Source of the DNA: Sporosarcina sp. FSL K6-1522
Lineage (GTDB): Bacteria > Bacillota > Bacilli > Bacillales_A > Planococcaceae
Direction: 5' to 3'
NCBI RefSeq assembly: GCF_038622445.1
Contig: NZ_CP152019.1
Coordinates: 867,501 to 931,500, forward strand
DNA: 64,000 bases
Part shown: positions 55,650 to 64,000 of the stretch, piece by piece
Numbering within the stretch: position 1 is the first letter of the stretch
How the letters are laid out: every line of letters begins with the position of its first letter
The notes under the pieces: model-generated
The model's input: only the letters and a program-made list of their open reading frames with translations
Databases searched by the model: none
What the model was told of the DNA's origin: nothing
Position numbers and translations under genes: made by a program

Positions 55650-56591
55650 ATGTACACAATTCCAGGACATCACCACATTTCAATGATCACAAAAAATGCG
55701 GAGACGAATAATTATTTTTATAAAGAAGTATTGGGTTTACGCCGTGTGAAAAAGACGGTTAACCAAGATAGCCCATCGATGTATCACTTGTTTTATGGAG
55801 ATTTAACGGGAAGTGCAGGGACGGAGTTATCCTTTTTTGAAATGCCGATGGCGGGGAGAACAGTCCGTGGCACAAATGCCATTACACAAATTGGCTTGCT
55901 CGTGCCATCACTTGAAAGTTTAACGTACTGGAAAAAACGTTTTGAGCAATTGGATGTGCAGCACAGCGAAATTACAACGTATGCGGGTCGAGCGGCTTTA
56001 CCATTTGAGGATTCAGAAGGCTTACGCCTGATTTTATTAAACAATAACGATGAAGAGATTCCTGAGTTTTGGGCAGCGTGGGAAGATTCCTCTGTAGAAG
56101 AAGAGCATCGCATTTTAGGGATGGGGCCGACAGAGATAACAGTGCGTCGTTTGGAACGGACGGCTAAAGTATTACGTGACATATTTGGCTATGTAGAGGT
56201 AGCGTATTCTGAAGAGGAAGCGATCTATCAGTCAGTTGCAGGGCAAGCATTTGGCGAGATTGTTGTGAAACAGCTGGAAGGACCAAGTGAAAAACCAGGT
56301 CGAGGCAGTATTCATCATTTGGCAATTCGTGTGAGGAACGAAGAAGAATTGCGCTATTGGGATGGTGTCGTGAAAGAACGTGGTTTTGATTCGTCAGGCG
56401 TTATCGATCGTTTTTACTTCCAAAGCTTATACTTCCGTGATTCGAATGGCATTCTATTTGAAATTGCGACAGATGGACCAGGCTTTACAAAGGATTCTAC
56501 GATTGAGGCGTTAGGAACAAAATTAGATTTGCCGCCGTTTTTAGAAGCGAGGCGTGCAGAAATAGAAGCGAAATTACAACCGATTGATTAA
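55650..56591 (+). CDS. Ring-cleaving dioxygenase-like VOC protein (MhqO type)
   Basis: 313 residues, two VOC modules. PGHHHISMITKNAETNNYFY, GLRRVKKTVNQD, SIHHLAIRVRN, and GILFEIATDGPGF give the conserved His/Glu metal ligands. It is a paralogue of the protein at 29119-30057. AGGAGG precedes the ATG. The MarR-type repressor gene lies just upstream, so a shared regulation by aromatic electrophiles is likely. Confidence 0.9.
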   Translation: MYTIPGHHHISMITKNAETNNYFYKEVLGLRRVKKTVNQDSPSMYHLFYGDLTGSAGTELSFFEMPMAGRTVRGTNAITQIGLLVPSLESLTYWKKRFEQLDVQHSEITTYAGRAALPFEDSEGLRLILLNNNDEEIPEFWAAWEDSSVEEEHRILGMGPTEITVRRLERTAKVLRDIFGYVEVAYSEEEAIYQSVAGQAFGEIVVKQLEGPSEKPGRGSIHHLAIRVRNEEELRYWDGVVKERGFDSSGVIDRFYFQSLYFRDSNGILFEIATDGPGFTKDSTIEALGTKLDLPPFLEARRAEIEAKLQPID

Positions 56592-56740
56592 GTGATTAAT
56601 CCATCTCGTAACTTATGACCGCTATGGATTAAGTTATGCTCACCATGGACACGGTTATGCCCGTCATCGAATCATTCACATAGTGTATAGGGGTTAGCAG
56701 GGTAACGCGACCTTAATTTTACGAAAAAAGGAGAATTATT

Positions 56741-57799
56741 ATGGAAAAGTACCGTATTGATACAACAAAAGGGCTTGAATTTGGTTTGTATTCGCTGGGG
56801 GATCATTTACGTGATCCGCATACAGGCACGTTGATCAGTGCTGAGCAGCGCATTCAAGAGCTGATTGAAGCAAGTAAGCTAGCGGATGAGGCAGGAATAG
56901 ATGTTTTTGCTGTCGGTGAAAGTCATCAGACGCATTTTACAACACAAGCACATACGGTTGTATTAGGCGCGATTGCACAGGCGACGAAAAATATTAAAAT
57001 TGCGAGTTCTGCAACGGTGTTAAGTGTCTCGGATCCGGTTCGTGTGTATGAGGATTTTGCGACGATTGACTTGATTTCTAAAGGGCGTGCGGAAATTGTC
57101 GCAGGGCGTGGTTCGCGAGTAGGGGCTTACAGCTTGCTGGGTTATGATGTGCGTGACTATGAAGAGTTATTTGAAGAAAAACTGGATTTATTGCTGAAGT
57201 TAAATGAGGAAGAAAAAGTGACATGGCAAGGTCAATTCCGGGCTCCATTGGAAAATGCGAAAATTTTACCGCAACCGCAAAACGGGCATCTACCAATTTG
57301 GCGTGCAGTAGGAGGACCACCTGCGAGTGCTATTAAAGCGGGATATGCAGGTGTACCAATGATGTTGACGACGCTTGGAGGACCGGCAGTTAACTTTAAA
57401 GTATCTGTAGATGCTTATCGCGAGGCGGCACAGCGTAGTGGGTTTGACCCAGCGGCGTTACCAATTGCGACAACGAGCTTATTTTACACCGCGGAAAATT
57501 CACAGGATGCACTACGTGAATATTACCCACATGCCAATTCTGGGATGATTGCGTTAAGAGGTGGCGGTTATCCGAAGCAACAATTTGCGCAGGCAACGGA
57601 TACACGCGATGCACTCATGATTGGTAGTCCGCAGCAAATTATTGAGAAAATGCTTTATCAGCATGAGCTATACGGTCAACAACGTTTCATGGCACAAATC
57701 GACTTTGGTGGCGTACCGTTTGATAAAATCGCGAAAAATATTGAGCTGATTGCAACGGAGATTATGCCAGCAGTTAAGAAATATACAGCAGGGAAATAA
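56741..57799 (+). CDS. LLM-class flavin-dependent oxidoreductase
   Basis: 352 residues. Luciferase-like TIM-barrel segments are GLEFGLYSLGDHLRD, DEAGIDVFAVGESHQ, IKIASSATVLSVSDPVRVYE and RAEIVAGRGSRVGAYSLLGYD. It needs reduced FMN, which the gene 12 bases downstream (an NAD(P)H-dependent flavin reductase) could supply. It may act as a monooxygenase or reductase on aromatic or aldehyde-like compounds; the substrate is unknown. AAAGGAG precedes the ATG. Confidence 0.92.
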   Translation: MEKYRIDTTKGLEFGLYSLGDHLRDPHTGTLISAEQRIQELIEASKLADEAGIDVFAVGESHQTHFTTQAHTVVLGAIAQATKNIKIASSATVLSVSDPVRVYEDFATIDLISKGRAEIVAGRGSRVGAYSLLGYDVRDYEELFEEKLDLLLKLNEEEKVTWQGQFRAPLENAKILPQPQNGHLPIWRAVGGPPASAIKAGYAGVPMMLTTLGGPAVNFKVSVDAYREAAQRSGFDPAALPIATTSLFYTAENSQDALREYYPHANSGMIALRGGGYPKQQFAQATDTRDALMIGSPQQIIEKMLYQHELYGQQRFMAQIDFGGVPFDKIAKNIELIATEIMPAVKKYTAGK

Positions 57800-57811
57800 G
57801 GAGGGGCTATC

Positions 57812-58378
57812 ATGAAAATTGTCTTACTATCAGGCTCCAAAGTTGGATCTAAAACAAGGACGGCGATGGATTATGCACTCGAAATCGCGCGTAAAAAATA
57901 CCCGGATGCAGAGGTCACTTTGTTGGATTTAGCGGAATTCGACGTAATCTTTAGTGATGGGCGGAATTATTGGGAATACGAGGGTGACACCAAATATGTA
58001 GCCGAAACGATGATGGCGGCGGATGCGATTATTATGGGCACACCAACATTCCAGGCGTCGATTCCGGCGACATTGAAAAATGTTTTCGACTTATTACCAG
58101 TCAATGCGTTCCGTGATAAAGTGGTCAGTATGCTTGTCACAGCAGGCACGGCGAAGCATTATATGATGGTGGAACAACAGTTAAAGCCGATATTAGCGTA
58201 TATGAAGGCACATATTGTCCCGACGTATGTCTTTATAGAAGAAAAGGATTTCAATCGCAAAGAAATCGTCAACGATGATGTCCACTTCCGCCTAGAGCGT
58301 TTAGTGGAAGATACCGTGCTTCTTGTGGAGGCGTATGCGGGTATTCGAGAAGCGAAAGACGCAGAGTATGGGTTTTGA
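57812..58378 (+). CDS. NAD(P)H-dependent FMN reductase
   Basis: 188 residues of the flavodoxin-like NADPH-dependent FMN reductase family: IVLLSGSKVGSKTRTAMDYA (phosphate loop), GTPTFQASIPATLKNVFDLL and a C-terminal helix. GGAGGGG precedes the ATG, 12 bases after the LLM gene, so it likely provides reduced flavin to it. Together they form the second detoxification cluster of the window. Confidence 0.92.
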   Translation: MKIVLLSGSKVGSKTRTAMDYALEIARKKYPDAEVTLLDLAEFDVIFSDGRNYWEYEGDTKYVAETMMAADAIIMGTPTFQASIPATLKNVFDLLPVNAFRDKVVSMLVTAGTAKHYMMVEQQLKPILAYMKAHIVPTYVFIEEKDFNRKEIVNDDVHFRLERLVEDTVLLVEAYAGIREAKDAEYGF

Positions 58379-58398
58379 TAAGTGCATAATCATAATAA

Positions 58399-58438
58399 CC
58401 CCTCATTTTCTTTGTGCCTAAAGAAAATGAGGGTTTTT
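58399..58438 (+). terminator. Terminator of the LLM cluster
   Basis: CCCTCATTTTCTTT and AAAGAAAATGAGGG form a perfect 14-base stem and are followed by T5. Confidence 0.9.
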
Positions 58439-58494
58439 AGTTCAATCTTTGAAATTCACGCCAATCGTTGTTTCTTTACAAGTTGCGATGTCAT

Positions 58495-59487
58495 TCACAT
58501 CAATTTCGAAATAAACATCGTCGCGATCCCGAAGTAAATAAGAAGAGACAGGATATCGTTAATCGTCGTAATGAGTGGTCCTGATGCGACAGCAGGGTCC
58601 ACTTTAAATTTATAGAGAAGAAGGGGAATAATAGTTCCAGCCATTGTCCCGATAATGAGTGTAGCAAGTAGTGAAGAACCGACGACGAGACCGAGCGTCA
58701 AATCTCCTCGCCAAACAAATGCAATAATTGCAATGACGATTGCACATGTAATTCCTATAATGATCCCAACAATTAACTCACGGAATAAAAGCTTTATAGA
58801 CTTTTGGAAATTTAAATCCTCTGAAACGAGGCCGCGCACGACAACTGCGAGTGATTGTGTACCTGTATTTCCAGTCATCCCAGCAATCATCGGCATGAAA
58901 AATGCCAGTGCAACAACAGCTTCTAAAGTGGCTTCAAACCTCTCAATAATTCCACCTGAAATCAATCCGATGAATAGTAATAAAATAAGCCATGGCAATC
59001 GCCTACTAGCCGCAACAAACGGGCTCGTATGAAAGTCAATTTCTTTTCCAGAGGCGGAGAGTTTCCCGATATCTTCGTCAGCTTCTTGTTGCATAACATC
59101 CAAAATTTCTTCGACGTGAATAACCCCGATTAGTTGGTTTGTCCGATTTACGACAGGAATTGACACAAGGTCTTTATCCCGGAAGACTTTTGCCGCATCT
59201 TCTTGATCCAAATCTGTTGGAAATGAAATAAGATCTGTTTTCATAATAGCTATAATCCGTTCATTATTCGAAGCACCAAGTAGTTCCCGGATAGATAAAA
59301 CACCCGTTAGCTGACGATCTGCATTTAAAATATATAAGTAGTGAATATTGGTTTTGTCTTGTACATTTTGTCGAAGATGTAAAATAGCTTCCTCGACGGT
59401 ATACGTATCTTGAAGTGCGATCAATCCTTTTTTCATAAGTGTTCCGGTCGTTTCATGTTTGAAAACGCCGTTCGTCATATTGCCCAT
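58495..59487 (-). CDS. MgtE-family magnesium transporter lacking the N domain
   Basis: 330 residues; usual MgtE has about 450. It begins with two CBS domains (about 15-140: VEEAILHLRQNV, LIGVIHVEEILDVM), then a connecting helix and five transmembrane helices with the pore motifs FMPMIAGMTGNTGTQSLAVVVRG and ITTINDILSLL. The front superhelical N domain that helps close the gate at high Mg2+ is absent. The start is well supported by GGAGGT eight bases upstream, so truncation is not an annotation artefact. It is under an M-box riboswitch. Confidence 0.92.
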   Translation of the reverse strand: MGNMTNGVFKHETTGTLMKKGLIALQDTYTVEEAILHLRQNVQDKTNIHYLYILNADRQLTGVLSIRELLGASNNERIIAIMKTDLISFPTDLDQEDAAKVFRDKDLVSIPVVNRTNQLIGVIHVEEILDVMQQEADEDIGKLSASGKEIDFHTSPFVAASRRLPWLILLLFIGLISGGIIERFEATLEAVVALAFFMPMIAGMTGNTGTQSLAVVVRGLVSEDLNFQKSIKLLFRELIVGIIIGITCAIVIAIIAFVWRGDLTLGLVVGSSLLATLIIGTMAGTIIPLLLYKFKVDPAVASGPLITTINDILSLLIYFGIATMFISKLM

Positions 59488-59662
59488 GTCTATGGACCTC
59501 CTTATTGCGCCCGCTTCTTCACGAGGTGAGGGGGAGCGGACATACTCTCTTTAGTTCGGGTTGCAGAATATATTAAACAACTGGGGGGTTCGGAACTTGT
59601 CGAGCTACACATCCCCATCACCTCCTTTCATAAAAAAAGTGGGTCGCTGAAGTCTAGGCAAA

Positions 59663-59906
59663 ACAAAAACACCCCTCTACGAAAAGAAGGGTGTTCAATG
59701 CATGTATAAGATGCCTGAATAAGCCTCTTTCGTAGAGCTTTAGCACTATATGACATAGGATTGAATTTCTATCCAGCTACATTAAAAACCACCTTAAGTC
59801 GATGGTTCCTGTTGACCCATTGGCGTCTTTGGACGTTTCTGGGCAGCAGTGTATCTTCATATAGGAGCCTCACCTAACGAGGAAGTATCTTTTGTTTTCT
59901 AACACG
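59663..59906 (-). promoter_or_regulatory. M-box (Mg2+) riboswitch
   Basis: On the minus strand the conserved core GTTAGGTGAGGCTCCTATAT (about 59878-59859), GCTGCCCAGAAACGTC, AGACGCCAATGGGTCAACAG and CTTAAGGTGG are all present, followed by a terminator with arms ACACCC and GGGTGT and T5 (59698-59663). Mg2+ binding should favour the terminator and switch the transporter gene off. The rest of 59488-60011 holds its promoter and no other gene. Confidence 0.93.
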
Positions 59907-59912
59907 ACTAGA

Positions 59913-59941
59913 AGCATATCAGTAGATAAATAAACTGTCAA
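59913..59941 (-). promoter_or_regulatory. M-box promoter
   Basis: On the minus strand TTGACA (59941-59936), a 17-base spacer, then TATGCT (59918-59913), just before the riboswitch. Confidence 0.8.
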
Positions 59942-60011
59942 CACCCTGGATTTGGGCTTTCTGGGTATTTGATTTTTATCGGATGTTTGTGGCCTCTATT
60001 ATTTTATAAGT

Positions 60012-60048
60012 ACAAAAAACACCGAACTGTGGAGGTTCGGCGTTTGTA
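60012..60048 (-). terminator. Terminator of the lipoprotein-hydrolase gene
   Basis: On the minus strand ACGCCGAAC pairs with GTTCGGTGT and is followed by TTTTTTGTAC. Confidence 0.8.
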
Positions 60049-60102
60049 CATGAATCGTCAAGGTGTTAAGTGGGAATAAGAATATCACCTTGGACTTTAA
60101 AA

Positions 60103-61404
60103 TTAATGTTGTAGAAACTTCATAATCCCCTCTATCAACCCCTTTGCCAAAGGCAAATCTGGATTACTATAAGTAGCCATATTCCCTTCGCGATCTGCTG
60201 GTGCACCTTTTAAGATATGGTTCATGTTTTCTACAATCAGTAGCTCCGAATCTTTTTTCGCGTTATGCAGTAATTCGGCGTCCTTCACAGGTACTTGAAT
60301 ATCTCGATCTCCATTTACGATGAAGATGGGTGCATCTAGTTTTTGTAGTCGTTCGGCTGGATCATACTGCAGCCAAGATATCATATATGGCTGAACAGAT
60401 GGGCGGAAAAGGCTTTGTAATTCCGGGCTGATTGTTTGTACTGGCTTGCCTTGTTTTAGTGTATCGATAATGGTTTTGGATTCTTCTAGTAGGTTAGCGG
60501 GTAGCTGCGCTTCTAATTGTTCAATGAGTACTTGATCAATCGGTCTGCCTGCTCCTGCGAGAGAGATAAATGCATCCGCATCCGTTTGTTCGGCAGCGAC
60601 CATGCCGATTAAAGAACCTTCACTATGGCCGATGATGCCAACTTCTGAAAAACGCTTATCCTTTTGTGCAAATTGCACCCACGCAGTTGCATCCTCAATA
60701 TAGTGCTCAAATCGCAAATCTTCTTCTTTGCCAATTAGCATTGCATTTTTTCCAACTCCACGCTTGTCGTAGCGGATGCTTGCTACACCTTCCGTTGCCA
60801 AATCTTCCGCAAGCATTTTTAAACTATTATTTTTCCCAGGTAACACGGGTGAGTTGCCGTTATGATCTGTTGGGCCAGAACCTGCAATAATGACCATGAG
60901 TGGGAAGGGGCCTTCGCCTTGAGGCATTTCCAATAGGCCAGACATCGTTCCATCTTTTAGTTCAACTTCCACAACTTCGCCTGTTTCGGCTACTTCTTCT
61001 TTTTTACTGCCTTTTGTTAATTCGAAAGGAAAGGATTGCCCTTGTTGTGTGAAGGTACCCGTGATTTTTTCTTGTTCGACTTTACCATTGAACGTCAGCT
61101 GTTGTCCTTGAATATTCATATCAAAAAATACGTCTGATTCCTTCGATGTCACACTTGTTAGTGGATAATCGCTGATGCCTTGTAAAGGAATGCTAATCGT
61201 TCCACCCTTCTTTTCGAATGTTAGTTCAATCGGTAATGGTTGATTTGGAACGTTGATGGACCCTTCCCATGTGCCTTCAATAGCGGATGGAGAATCTTCC
61301 TCTTTCGGCGGTGTTTCTGGATCTGCTTCTTTCTTTTTGCTACAGCCTACTACGATCAGTAAGAGACTTGTGGCTAAACAAAAAATAATTCCAAGCTTTT
61401 TCAT
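60103..61404 (-). CDS. Lipoprotein alpha/beta-hydrolase
   Basis: 433 residues. The signal peptide ends in the lipobox IVVGC, so it is anchored outside. A beta-rich N-terminal domain (about 40-140, WEGSINVPNQPLPIELTF) is followed by an alpha/beta-hydrolase with an oxyanion HGG-like loop IAGSGPTDHNGNSP, nucleophile elbow GHSEGS, Asp in VNGDRDIQVP and His in MNHILKG. It probably hydrolyses an ester or acyl bond at the cell surface; substrate unknown. Two adjacent ATG codons follow GGAGGG; the second (61404) has the better spacing. Confidence 0.9.
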   Translation of the reverse strand: MKKLGIIFCLATSLLLIVVGCSKKKEADPETPPKEEDSPSAIEGTWEGSINVPNQPLPIELTFEKKGGTISIPLQGISDYPLTSVTSKESDVFFDMNIQGQQLTFNGKVEQEKITGTFTQQGQSFPFELTKGSKKEEVAETGEVVEVELKDGTMSGLLEMPQGEGPFPLMVIIAGSGPTDHNGNSPVLPGKNNSLKMLAEDLATEGVASIRYDKRGVGKNAMLIGKEEDLRFEHYIEDATAWVQFAQKDKRFSEVGIIGHSEGSLIGMVAAEQTDADAFISLAGAGRPIDQVLIEQLEAQLPANLLEESKTIIDTLKQGKPVQTISPELQSLFRPSVQPYMISWLQYDPAERLQKLDAPIFIVNGDRDIQVPVKDAELLHNAKKDSELLIVENMNHILKGAPADREGNMATYSNPDLPLAKGLIEGIMKFLQH

Positions 61405-61613
61405 CATAAAGCCCTCCAATTCTGTTCTATATAGAGTATAACAACGTGAATTGACTACGTAAAGAAATTAGGAGTTATTGATTTTGTTAAAAATTGCTTC
61501 GGGTTGTTGATAAGAATTAGTGATGTAGTTTCATTCAGACAATTGAATTTACTTATGGGGAGGCGAGGAATATGCTAGTGATAGAGTAGTTATTCGAGAA
61601 AGAAGGATGCCTT

Positions 61614-62348
61614 ATGGAATATGTACTGCTTTATTTTATCGGCTTTGCCGCCACGACGCTTGGCACATTAGCAGGAGGTGGCGGGCTCATTAGTTTGCCG
61701 TCCATGCTTTTGATGGGATTGCCTGTTCATTCCGCAATTGGGGCTAACAAAGTCGCGAATACGGTCAGCTCATTTTCGAGTTTTTTGGTGATTTATAAAA
61801 ACAAAGAAATTACAGTGAAAGAAGCGCTAACGGTTGCACCATTAAGTCTTGCAGGTGGTATTACAGGCGGAATCATAGCTTCTTATTTGAAGGAAGAATG
61901 GATGGTCATTCTTGCGATTGTGCTGTTAACTTTTGCCCTTGTTACGTCATTTTTAGGGGGCGCGAATTTTGACGGTAAAGAGCCTTTCCGCGCGACTAAA
62001 AAAAGTGCAACTTCCTTATATGGGATTGGGATATACGATGGTGTATTTGGTCCGGGGAGTGGAACATTGGCCTTGTATTTGTACGCTCGGCTAAAGGTTT
62101 CTTATTTGAGGGCAGTCGGATTATCCCGAATTATGATCTTTTCAAGCTGTTTCGGGGCATCTATTAGTTATATTTCGACAGGGAAAATCATTTGGCCACT
62201 GACGGTTGCGTTAATGCTTGGCTCCATTAGTGGGGCACAGCTAGGTGTTCGGCTTGCGCGCAAGTTGAAAAAAGAACATGTTGGGCCAATCTTGCGCATT
62301 GTTACGGTACTGCTAATTGTCCAGATTGCTGTGAAGTATTTTGGATGA
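61614..62348 (+). CDS. TauE/SafE (TSUP) family permease
   Basis: 244 residues with about eight helices. LGTLAGGGGLISLPSMLLMG and GIYDGVFGPGSGTLALYLYA are the duplicated TSUP signature. It is different in sequence from the TSUP protein at 53573. AGAAGGATG precedes the ATG. The transported anion is unknown. Confidence 0.9.
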   Translation: MEYVLLYFIGFAATTLGTLAGGGGLISLPSMLLMGLPVHSAIGANKVANTVSSFSSFLVIYKNKEITVKEALTVAPLSLAGGITGGIIASYLKEEWMVILAIVLLTFALVTSFLGGANFDGKEPFRATKKSATSLYGIGIYDGVFGPGSGTLALYLYARLKVSYLRAVGLSRIMIFSSCFGASISYISTGKIIWPLTVALMLGSISGAQLGVRLARKLKKEHVGPILRIVTVLLIVQIAVKYFG

Positions 62349-62355
62349 TAAAGAT

Positions 62356-62410
62356 GGGCTGTCTCAAAAGTCGATTGTAGTCGATTTGATGAGGCAGCCT
62401 GTTCTTTTTT
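62356..62410 (+). terminator. Terminator between convergent genes
   Basis: GGCTGTCTC pairs with GAGGCAGCC and is followed after three bases by T6. Confidence 0.75.
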
Positions 62411-63278
62411 ACAACTTAAAATAATTCCGCAGTGCATAAGTGCTCCATTTGCAATGGGGGTGCGTTCGAATGTTTTCAAGCAGCCCTTTTACTAGAGCAG
62501 GGCTTAATGTTGGTTCAAGTATCTGTTGCTTTAGAAGGACTAACGATTCTTTCTCAATCGATTCTTCAATTTCCTGTATATTTTGCTCAAGGATTTCTAG
62601 GATTTGCTCCTTCGTTGCTTCTCCATTCAGTGGTTGGTAACGCAGTTGAATCAGCTCAGTTGAAATAAATGGAATGGTAATATGGCTTGCTAATACATTT
62701 GTTTTTTCCACTAGTGACTTGGCTAGTAGATGTAAGTCTAATGGTAGGTCATAGAATAAAAATAGCTCCGAATAGGTTTTCATGAAGCCTTTCACACAGT
62801 ACATGACATCGTGTTTTGTCTGTTTAACCTCATCACCGTATAATCGTTCCACCATCGATAAAATGATGTCATCCATTGCTTGATCGTAGGTACGGCCCTT
62901 TATAAGGAATTCTTCATTAAAGGATCGCATTTGTTCTTTAATAAGAATTTTGGCGAAATCAGCATGCTTACTAAAGGAATTGAAGATGGTGTAATAAAAT
63001 GTGTATAAAAGTTCGTCATCATTTTTGGTGTTTTTGACCACGTAGTCAATATCTGAAGTGAACTGCATCATAAAGTAATCGATCAATGCTAAAATCAATT
63101 CGTCCTTTGACTTGAATGATAAGTAGAAAGCACCTTTAGAAATTCCGCAATGCTCGGTGATTTGTTGGACAGAGGTAGCTTCGAAGCCTTTTTCTGCGAA
63201 GAGTTCTAATGCTTTTTCCATAATCAATTGTTTTTTCATCATGGGTATCGTATCGCTCCTAGGGTTTTTCGTTGACAT
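62409..63278 (-). CDS. TetR-family regulator of the RND exporter (YerO-like)
   Basis: 289 residues, long for TetR but like B. subtilis YerO, which controls swrC. The DNA-binding domain is clear (KALELFAEKGFEATSVQQITEHCGISKGAFYLSFKSKDELI). The remaining 220 residues are the ligand/dimer domain. The start is uncertain: MSTKNPRSD (63278) is listed; MSHM (63287) would lie in the operator, and a start at MMKKQL (63242) has a distant AGGAG. It is divergent from the RND gene. Confidence 0.88.
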   Translation of the reverse strand: MSTKNPRSDTIPMMKKQLIMEKALELFAEKGFEATSVQQITEHCGISKGAFYLSFKSKDELILALIDYFMMQFTSDIDYVVKNTKNDDELLYTFYYTIFNSFSKHADFAKILIKEQMRSFNEEFLIKGRTYDQAMDDIILSMVERLYGDEVKQTKHDVMYCVKGFMKTYSELFLFYDLPLDLHLLAKSLVEKTNVLASHITIPFISTELIQLRYQPLNGEATKEQILEILEQNIQEIEESIEKESLVLLKQQILEPTLSPALVKGLLENIRTHPHCKWSTYALRNYFKL

Positions 63279-63325
63279 GTGACTCATTAGTCATTAGTAT
63301 AGAAAATTGAATGAGATTAGTCAAA
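63279..63325. promoter_or_regulatory. Divergent operator region, TetR/RND
   Basis: TGACTCATTAGTCA (near 63284) is a 14-base interrupted palindrome, and GATTAGTCA recurs near 63316. Both are between the two divergent genes, a usual place for a TetR-family repressor to control both. Confidence 0.6.
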
Positions 63326-63343
63326 TAGGGGAAGGTGTAAGAG

Positions 63344-64000
63344 TGAAAGGTTTAGTCAATTTTGTCTTGAAGAATAAACTAGCAGTTTGGTTGCTAACAA
63401 TCATTATCGTTGCATCGGGTATCTATTCAGGTACGCGCATGAAAACGGAGACACTTCCGGATATTTCGATTCCATTTTTAATGGTGATGGATGTTTATCC
63501 TGGGGCCACTCCCGAGCAAGTGATGAAAGATGTTTCTATGCCATTAGAGAAAGCGATAGAAAATCTTGAGCATGTAAAATCTGTTTATTCAAACTCCTAT
63601 TCAAATATGTCCAGTATTCAAGTGGAATATGAATATGGTATAGACATGGATGAGGCAAAACGTGCATTAGATGCCGCATTAGACGATGTGTCTTTGCCAG
63701 AGGATGCACAAAAGCCAACAATTACAGCCATTAGTATGAACATGATGCCAGTTGTGGCATTGAGTGTTAGTAGTGAGAAAGAAGATATTGTTGAGCTGAC
63801 ATCGACGGTTGAGGAAATTTTACTTCCGAAAATCACAAAAATTGATGGGGTTGCCTCTGCAACGATTACAGGTCAGCATATTGAAGAAGTACAGTTGACG
63901 TATAACGATGAAAAACTGGCTGAACTAGGTATCACGCCAGATGACGTGAAACAAATGATTCAAGCGAGTGATCTCGCGGTATCACTTGGGATGTACGAAT
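63344..64000 (+). CDS. RND-family efflux pump (AcrB/SwrC-like), 5' part
   Basis: The first 219 codons of a much longer gene, cut by the window end. It starts at GTG with GGAAGGTG upstream. Helix 1 (LLTIIIVASGIYSGTRMKTETLPDISIPFLM) and the porter-domain beginning (GATPEQVMKDVSMPLEKAIEN, LDDVSLPEDAQKPT) are typical. Divergence from a YerO-like TetR gene matches B. subtilis yerO-swrC, where the pump exports surfactin-like compounds; the cargo here is unknown. Confidence 0.92.

Overview
The window looks like low-to-mid GC chromosomal DNA from a Bacillales bacterium, most plausibly Planococcaceae (Sporosarcina-like). This rests on the Bacillus-type rRNA operon tail, strong AGGAGG ribosome sites, T-box and M-box leaders, and an MhqR-type operator. 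The genus is inferred from gene style only. || Layout. 1-3495: 3' end of an rRNA operon (tRNA-Ala fragment, 23S, 5S, terminator). 3618-7020: a YihY-type membrane protein, an OmpR/HisK two-component system and a small membrane protein behind a repeat-bearing promoter. 7036-15573: the most interesting block. A PAS/AAA+/Fis activator faces a perfect sigma-54 (-24/-12) promoter that drives a ferredoxin reductase, a [4Fe-4S] ferredoxin, a Rieske oxygenase, an aldehyde dehydrogenase and a D-malate/tartrate-type decarboxylating dehydrogenase; a BCCT transporter follows. Together they read as a pathway for aerobic carnitine (or a related betaine): uptake, C-N cleavage to trimethylamine plus malic semialdehyde, oxidation to D-malate, and decarboxylation to pyruvate. 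|| 15577-25762: an MFS drug exporter, topoisomerase III, a WYL regulator, a DJ-1/PfpI protein, an O-methyltransferase, and an MFS/SgrR-like divergent pair with a palindromic operator. 26502-27808: an apparently intact IS3-family element. 28018-30681: an electrophile/quinone-detoxification operon behind MhqR-like operators. 30850-35362: VOC proteins, PadR/DUF2812, a cupin, and a YobU/YobV-like pair. 35626-41198: a CueP-like lipoprotein, a GGDEF protein, a coiled-coil protein, a T-box-controlled amino-acid permease and a YqeY protein. 41415-45464: a Tat-exported GMC dehydrogenase with its small subunit, and a CzrA/CzcD zinc-efflux pair. 45663-47495: an AAA+ ATPase with a membrane-anchored TPR protein. 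47959-50570: a badly decayed hybrid sensor kinase. 50702-53186: a Cys-rich HTH regulator, superoxide dismutase, a flavin reductase, and a ferredoxin/DUF3221 deletion scar. 53573-58378: a TSUP permease, a protein of unknown function, and a second MarR-controlled ring-cleavage/flavin-enzyme cluster. 58495-59941: an M-box riboswitch and an MgtE transporter lacking its N domain. 60103-64000: a lipoprotein hydrolase, a second TSUP permease, and a TetR/RND efflux pair running off the end. || Intergenic regions are rich in repeats: a GTGCCAGTCAC palindrome family (one copy abuts the IS), a ~110 bp unit with covarying hairpin arms, a ~110-130 bp GC-rich repeat present twice in opposite orientation, and a recurring extended -10 promoter.
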